Origin: Sindora glabra
Taxonomy: Eukaryota; Streptophyta; Magnoliopsida; Fabales; Fabaceae
Assembly: GCA_020226215.1 (NCBI GenBank)
Contig: CM035226.1
Span: 64,193,455-64,257,454 of the forward strand
Direction: 5' to 3'
DNA: 64,000 nt
Shown: positions 59,341 to 64,000 of the stretch, in pieces
Position numbering within the stretch: the first letter of the stretch is position 1
How the letters are laid out: each line of letters opens with the position of its first letter
Notes under the pieces: generated by a model
The model's database searches: none
What the model was told of the DNA's origin: nothing
What the model saw: only the letters and a program-made list of their open reading frames with translations
Translations under genes and position numbers: made by a program

Positions 59341-61603
59341 TATATAACCTCTACTTTCTCATTTCATGATTACCCAAATTATGTACTCATCTTATAATTA
59401 CTGTAAATTAGTCTATCTTTGATGCTTAAAGACCAAACACCTTATGTTGGACCATTATAAATCATGAAAACATAAAATAGATTAGGTATGGTTTACTATA
59501 TGGTTACTATGATTGTGATCCTTATGTAAAATTTTATGAATAACTTATAAATTATAAAGATATTATTCATAAAAATTATTTTATATGAAAATAGACTCAA
59601 TTAACTTTTTATAGACTGGTTATTTGCCTAAGTTAGCGAAATTTTAAAAGTGTTATCCTTTTTGAAATATCGATATAAAAGTCCATTTTTTGAAATCTTG
59701 AATTTTTTATCTCTATCCACTATTTTGATGATATCTCAAAATATATATTAGATATTGATTTGAAACCAATTTGAAAGTAAACTCAATTACCATTATAATA
59801 ATAGGTAATTTGTTTAAAAGAGATATAAGATGAAAGAGTTATGCCTCTTTAAATTCAGTATAAAATTCTAAGGTTAATGAATTGATTGACTAATCAATTC
59901 ACCTACCTTGAAATTGCCTCTAGACACATAGAATTGATTGCATACTCGATTTTAATGCTTAAATTCACCTTTGGATCCTCAAAATTGATTAGTCATCTAA
60001 TTCACACATGAAAAACATAATTTTTGTGAAAATTTCATTGTTCATCTGATCATAAATTTCTTCTAAACACATATGTTACCCGCCAAACCTTAATACAATC
60101 ATTAATACACTTACATATGATATCATATCACCTTCATTCATCATTTATTACTTACACCATATCAAAATAAACAAGATTCAAGTAAGATTACAAAACAACC
60201 AATATTCTATTAATAACATCATATAGGTACAAAATACATAAATTATCTAGATTATCCACTTATCTTATATAGAAGAGAATGCCGTGAAATTAATTTGAAG
60301 ATCTTTCAATCCTTATCACATCAAAATTCATGATTTTTGGAGTTAGGGTTTAGAATATTTAACAAAACTAAAAAAATTTTAAATTTCTTCATCAACCAAG
60401 AAGAAATATGAAGGATTTTTAATGAAAGCAATGTTCGTACCTTGATTGGATCAAGAAAATTTAAAACTTTCCTTGCATAGTTGATAGTGATGGAGAGATT
60501 ATGTAAAGAGAGTTGGAAGAAACTAGGAGAAAATGAGACAAATTAGGGTTTAGGAGTTGATAAGAAGGAAACATAATGCCCTAGGAGCATTTTTGAAAAA
60601 TTACTTCTAAACCTCTTTCATACTTGCACACTCACTTTTATTAGTATAAAACTTTATACTTCATGATTCCAATAAATTTTTTTCATCAAAATTTCACCAA
60701 ATTCATATTTTTATATTCTTAGTTTTATTAGCTTTATTTTATTATATACTTGATATACAAATATCATAACTTAACTAAATTTACCGATTACCTTAACTAT
60801 TCTTTCTCACAAAATAATTTTTAATTTACTAATAAATAACACCTTGTAGAAATACCTACTCTTTGTTGATAACAATACTCTTTTAATCACTCCATTAAGC
60901 TGGTAAGATTGAAAAGAAATATGGTTATCTTTGTCTTTTTTGAAATACTAACTTGACATAGATTGTAGCCGAGAAAAAATGATAGTTCAAAAGTAGCGAC
61001 TTACATCTTAACAATTAATAATCGAGCAATATTGATCATGTGTTGTCCTCTTATACCACTATTGTATTAAATGAAGTGAAAACCTAAATAAAATGTGGAA
61101 TGAAATAGAACTTAGACAACAAATAGAGTGAAAGAGTAACTTTATAGGCAAAGAACTTAGATAACAAATGGAGTATCTTAGATAGGTTACTCATATTTAC
61201 AAAAATATCACTGCCCTATTATATATGTCAATTTTCTTTATAATTAAAATTGTTAAGCCACCATTAAAAAGGTAATTCTGTGTTGATATCACTTCAATTA
61301 TAATAGAAATACATTTTTATATAGTTTTAGGCATCAATTCTTCGTATACAACCAATGTCCTTTTTTAGGCCTTCTTATTAGCCCTAAGTTTTATTTAATG
61401 AGTTTTAATGATAATAAATGAGTATTACAATAGTAATGCATGTCCTTATCTAAAGTGTTGTAAAATCTTTAATAGATATGCTATATGATGTTTATGCTTG
61501 ATTATGTGCTAAAGTTTTGAATCATATACTAGTTCAATAGTCATTATATATTATTAATGCATATACAGTATGATAATTTTACATATTCTTGTGTTAACTT
61601 GTG

Positions 61604-61606
<3 letters not shown>
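59341..61606. other. Unassigned AT-rich DNA
   Basis: Non-coding. CACTA-like words (ACCAATGTCC near 61340) and a local near-duplication (GAACTTAGACAACAAATAGAGT versus GAACTTAGATAACAAATGGAGT split at 61107 and 61147) are present. No element boundary found. Confidence 0.4.

Positions 61607-61650
<44 letters not shown>
61607..61650. repeat. (AT)22 microsatellite
   Basis: An uninterrupted 44-bp AT run. A second shorter run is at 61674-61690. Confidence 0.95.
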
Positions 61651-61655
<5 letters not shown>

Positions 61656-61690
61656 GCTATTATTATATGCTAGTATATATATATATATAT

Positions 61691-64000
61691 GTATATACGA
61701 ATGATGCTTATCAATATCCCTAAATGAAATATTAAACTAACTTTATGACTTGCAAAGTTTATATGCCTTTCATAAGAAAGTCCAAGAAGAAAAAGAAGTG
61801 TTAACATTAAAACAAACTAATAGGAGATCTTGTCATGCTTAAGCCAAGAACAAGGAAAGGAAAAAATTCAAGAAAGAAGAGATGCTTCAAGTAATGAAGA
61901 ACTTAAAAATTGAAGTTTTAGAAGCTTAGAAGATTAAAGAAAAGCTTAGGGATTTCATAAGGTATAGTTTTTCTATTTAAGCTTAGACTTTCTTAAAAAA
62001 TTGAATTTTTCATGATATAAAGCTCAAATATGTTTTTAAAATATTAGTTTGATTAAAATGTTTTAAAAAGATAGCCCGCAATTATATTTTTTATAAGATA
62101 ACCTACGTGACATTTCAAAAACTAATGAGATATGAGTTTTCAAAATTTTCATTTTTGACCTTTGGTTACTTTTTTATTCATATCTCACAAAATATTTGTG
62201 ATTTGATTGTAAAACTTCTCCATGTGAAAATAAACTTAAGTAAGTTTTCATGGACAAGTAATTTGATTAAAATTATTAAGATATGAAATATTTATGAATT
62301 TGATTATTGTCATAAGACTAACAATTGACTATTAACCTATAGATTGCCTTTAGTGCAAAAATTTTATAGAGTAATAGTAAAAAAAATGGCTAATTTTCAT
62401 TCCTAAGTGTTCCAAATAGTTATAAATCACTTTGAGCTTTTTACATAAGTTAAGAAACATTAAATACAATACATGTAGAGCATGAAATGCATTTTTTAAC
62501 AGCATTTACTCTTTCTTTTATCAAAATCAATATTTAATCTCTTCATTTTGAAATTCTCTATTTTATGTGCTTTATTTGTTTCATCCATTCTATGAAAGGA
62601 TTTATTTAAGTTATTTTTCATCTTGTATTAATTTTCATTGTATTTTAGATAAGGAATCCTATGAAAACTAAGAATGAGGTGTCTCTAGGAAATTAAAAGC
62701 TTTGAGTAAGGAATTTTAAAAAGAGTTAATTGTATCGAAAAAAAATGATATTGTAAAATGCTTTTTTAAGTGCCCAGTTTAAATATGAAGAAATAATAAA
62801 TTAAAACATTAGCTTAGAAAGTTTTAAAGGTAGATATACACTTTGCAAAGGATATTTAAGAAGGAACCATTACAAATTATTATGTTTAATCTCTTTACCC
62901 TTTCTCTCATCATATTTAATGCTATGCTATTTTTTATTAATCAAATTCAATAGATATATTATGCTTCAATGTTGGTCTTGAAATTTGGATGATTGATTAG
63001 TTAAAAGAGAAATATATCTATGCATATGCTTCTTGATCTTTTATCTATGCATAGTTGAATAAGTTGCTTTATGCAAGTACATTGAATTATTATATGTTGT
63101 ATGCAATCCTTTTTATTAAATTATATTGGATTTGTTTCTTGATGATTGGTTTATGCATAATTAAATAAGTTAATTTGTACTAATTCTTTGAATTATTATA
63201 TCTTGAGTGCAAACATTTCTAAAGCCTTTTTAGATTTTTTTAAATTAAAATTTTTCTCATGACTTTCTAAAATTAGAAGTTTTTCAAAAAGAATTTAAAA
63301 AATTGCACTAGTTTTTCAAAACACTCAATTCACCTCTCACTTGGATATAGGTTACTTGGCCTAAACCTCTACTAATATATTTTAATATAACTTAAATGCT
63401 ATATCGAATTTTAGAAAATTATGAAAATTTGAAAAAAAAATCAACCATTCTTTAAACTATCCAATAGATGGATCAAGTGTGATAAGACCTAAAATTCACA
63501 TAAATAATATGAGCGGTTTACTATGTTTTAAGATATTAATTTTTTGTAAGTTTGAAAAAAAAGTTTAGTTTCAAAATTAATAAAGAATGTCTTTATAATT
63601 TTATTAAATATTAAAAATTTAGGATAAGTTATATGTTTGTTTTGTATATTTTACTTACAACGATATAAATATTAATATACTGAATCTGAAAATACAAAAT
63701 TATAAGAAAGAAGACATTGATATAAGAAAATTTATTTTGCAATTTTTTTCATTTGATATATCATGACATCAAAAAAATTACAAATTTACAATCATATTAC
63801 ATAGGAAAAAAAAAGGGCTTTTATGTTCCATTGTCATTGTTGGTATTAGTCATCATCCAAAAACCACTTTTCAATATCCATTAGATTTAAGTGTTAGTAA
63901 ATTATGAATATAGATAATACATTTTCTTCTATTAATAATGCTACCATTTGTTTGAAGAAGAGGAAAATATATCCTCCACCATCTCATTTGACACATTTAA
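61691..64000. other. Unassigned AT-rich DNA to window end
   Basis: No gene recognised. A duplicated segment of about 65 bp (TATGCATA...TTGAATTATTATAT) starts at 63046 and 63152. The stretch near 63330-63370 (AATTCACCTCTCACTTGG) faintly recalls the end of some Copia LTRs. Confidence 0.35.

Noticed and set aside
57390..61000. Second LTR of the element at 48339-52632
   Set aside because: Only a short TGAGT...GTGAATAA resemblance; no TG/CA ends or aligned length.
63040..63370. End of a Copia LTR (AATTCACCTCTCACTTGG)
   Set aside because: No PBS follows, no partner LTR in the window and the similarity is only to a remembered phrase.
1..64000. CRISPR array, operon or bacterial genes
   Set aside because: Repeats are not evenly spaced CRISPR units. 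Introns, plant retroelements and base composition show a plant nuclear sequence.

Overview
The window is AT-rich plant nuclear DNA, most likely eudicot. It has interrupted transposon genes with GT-AG introns, Copia polyproteins, CACTA, Mutator-like (MULE) and hAT transposase remnants, MITEs and a degenerate plant-type tRNA-His. I could not support any ordinary host gene in 64 kb. This looks like a heterochromatic, nested-transposon stretch. Nearly every longer open frame that can be recognised belongs to a transposon and carries stops, frameshifts or deletions. All element boundaries and repeat identities were judged by eye from the sequence; family names rest on recalled motifs.

Layout. (1) 1-8.8 kb: a MULE that carries a SUMO-protease-like (ULP1/C48) gene on the + strand, convergent with its mudrA-type transposase on the - strand. 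It is peppered with a short hairpin repeat found only here. (2) 8.8-13.8 kb: AT-rich intergenic DNA with a 16-base G run and a possible MITE. (3) 13.86-27.49 kb: a three-layer nest. A roughly 2 kb CACTA relic (A) is split by a second CACTA (B, with transposase-24-like and ULP1-like coding), which is split by a young Copia element (Copia-1). All three have matching target-site duplications, although A's right end is only a partial TIR match. (4) 27.5-29.4 kb: a MITE candidate and a hAT remnant. (5) 29.5-32.4 kb: nothing recognised. (6) 32.4-42.3 kb: a minus-strand Copia (Copia-3) split open by a CACTA relic (D), a solo LTR and a plus-strand Copia remnant (Copia-2). (7) 42.56-54.12 kb: a full-length Copia (Copia-4, LTRs about 1.37 kb, TSD TATAT). 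Its RNase H is interrupted by an LTR-like insertion that itself holds a solo LTR of the Copia-4 family. (8) 54.2-64 kb: a CACTA terminus, tandem repeats, a MITE-like element with a nearly pure A+T core, an (AT)22 microsatellite and unassigned AT-rich DNA.

How the parts relate. The nests give relative ages: outer elements were present before inner ones. Copia-4-family LTRs occur as host (42.6-54.1 kb), as a nested guest inside that host (49.1-50.5 kb) and as an antisense solo LTR (36.8-38.2 kb), so that family was active at more than one time. The most notable element is Copia-1. Its two 477-bp LTRs differ at only four positions, so it moved recently, yet its coding region is deleted and broken, which points to mobilisation in trans. 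Its gag start codon appears to lie inside the LTR and to be joined to the gag exon by splicing out a 1.68-kb leader intron that contains a tRNA-His-like sequence.
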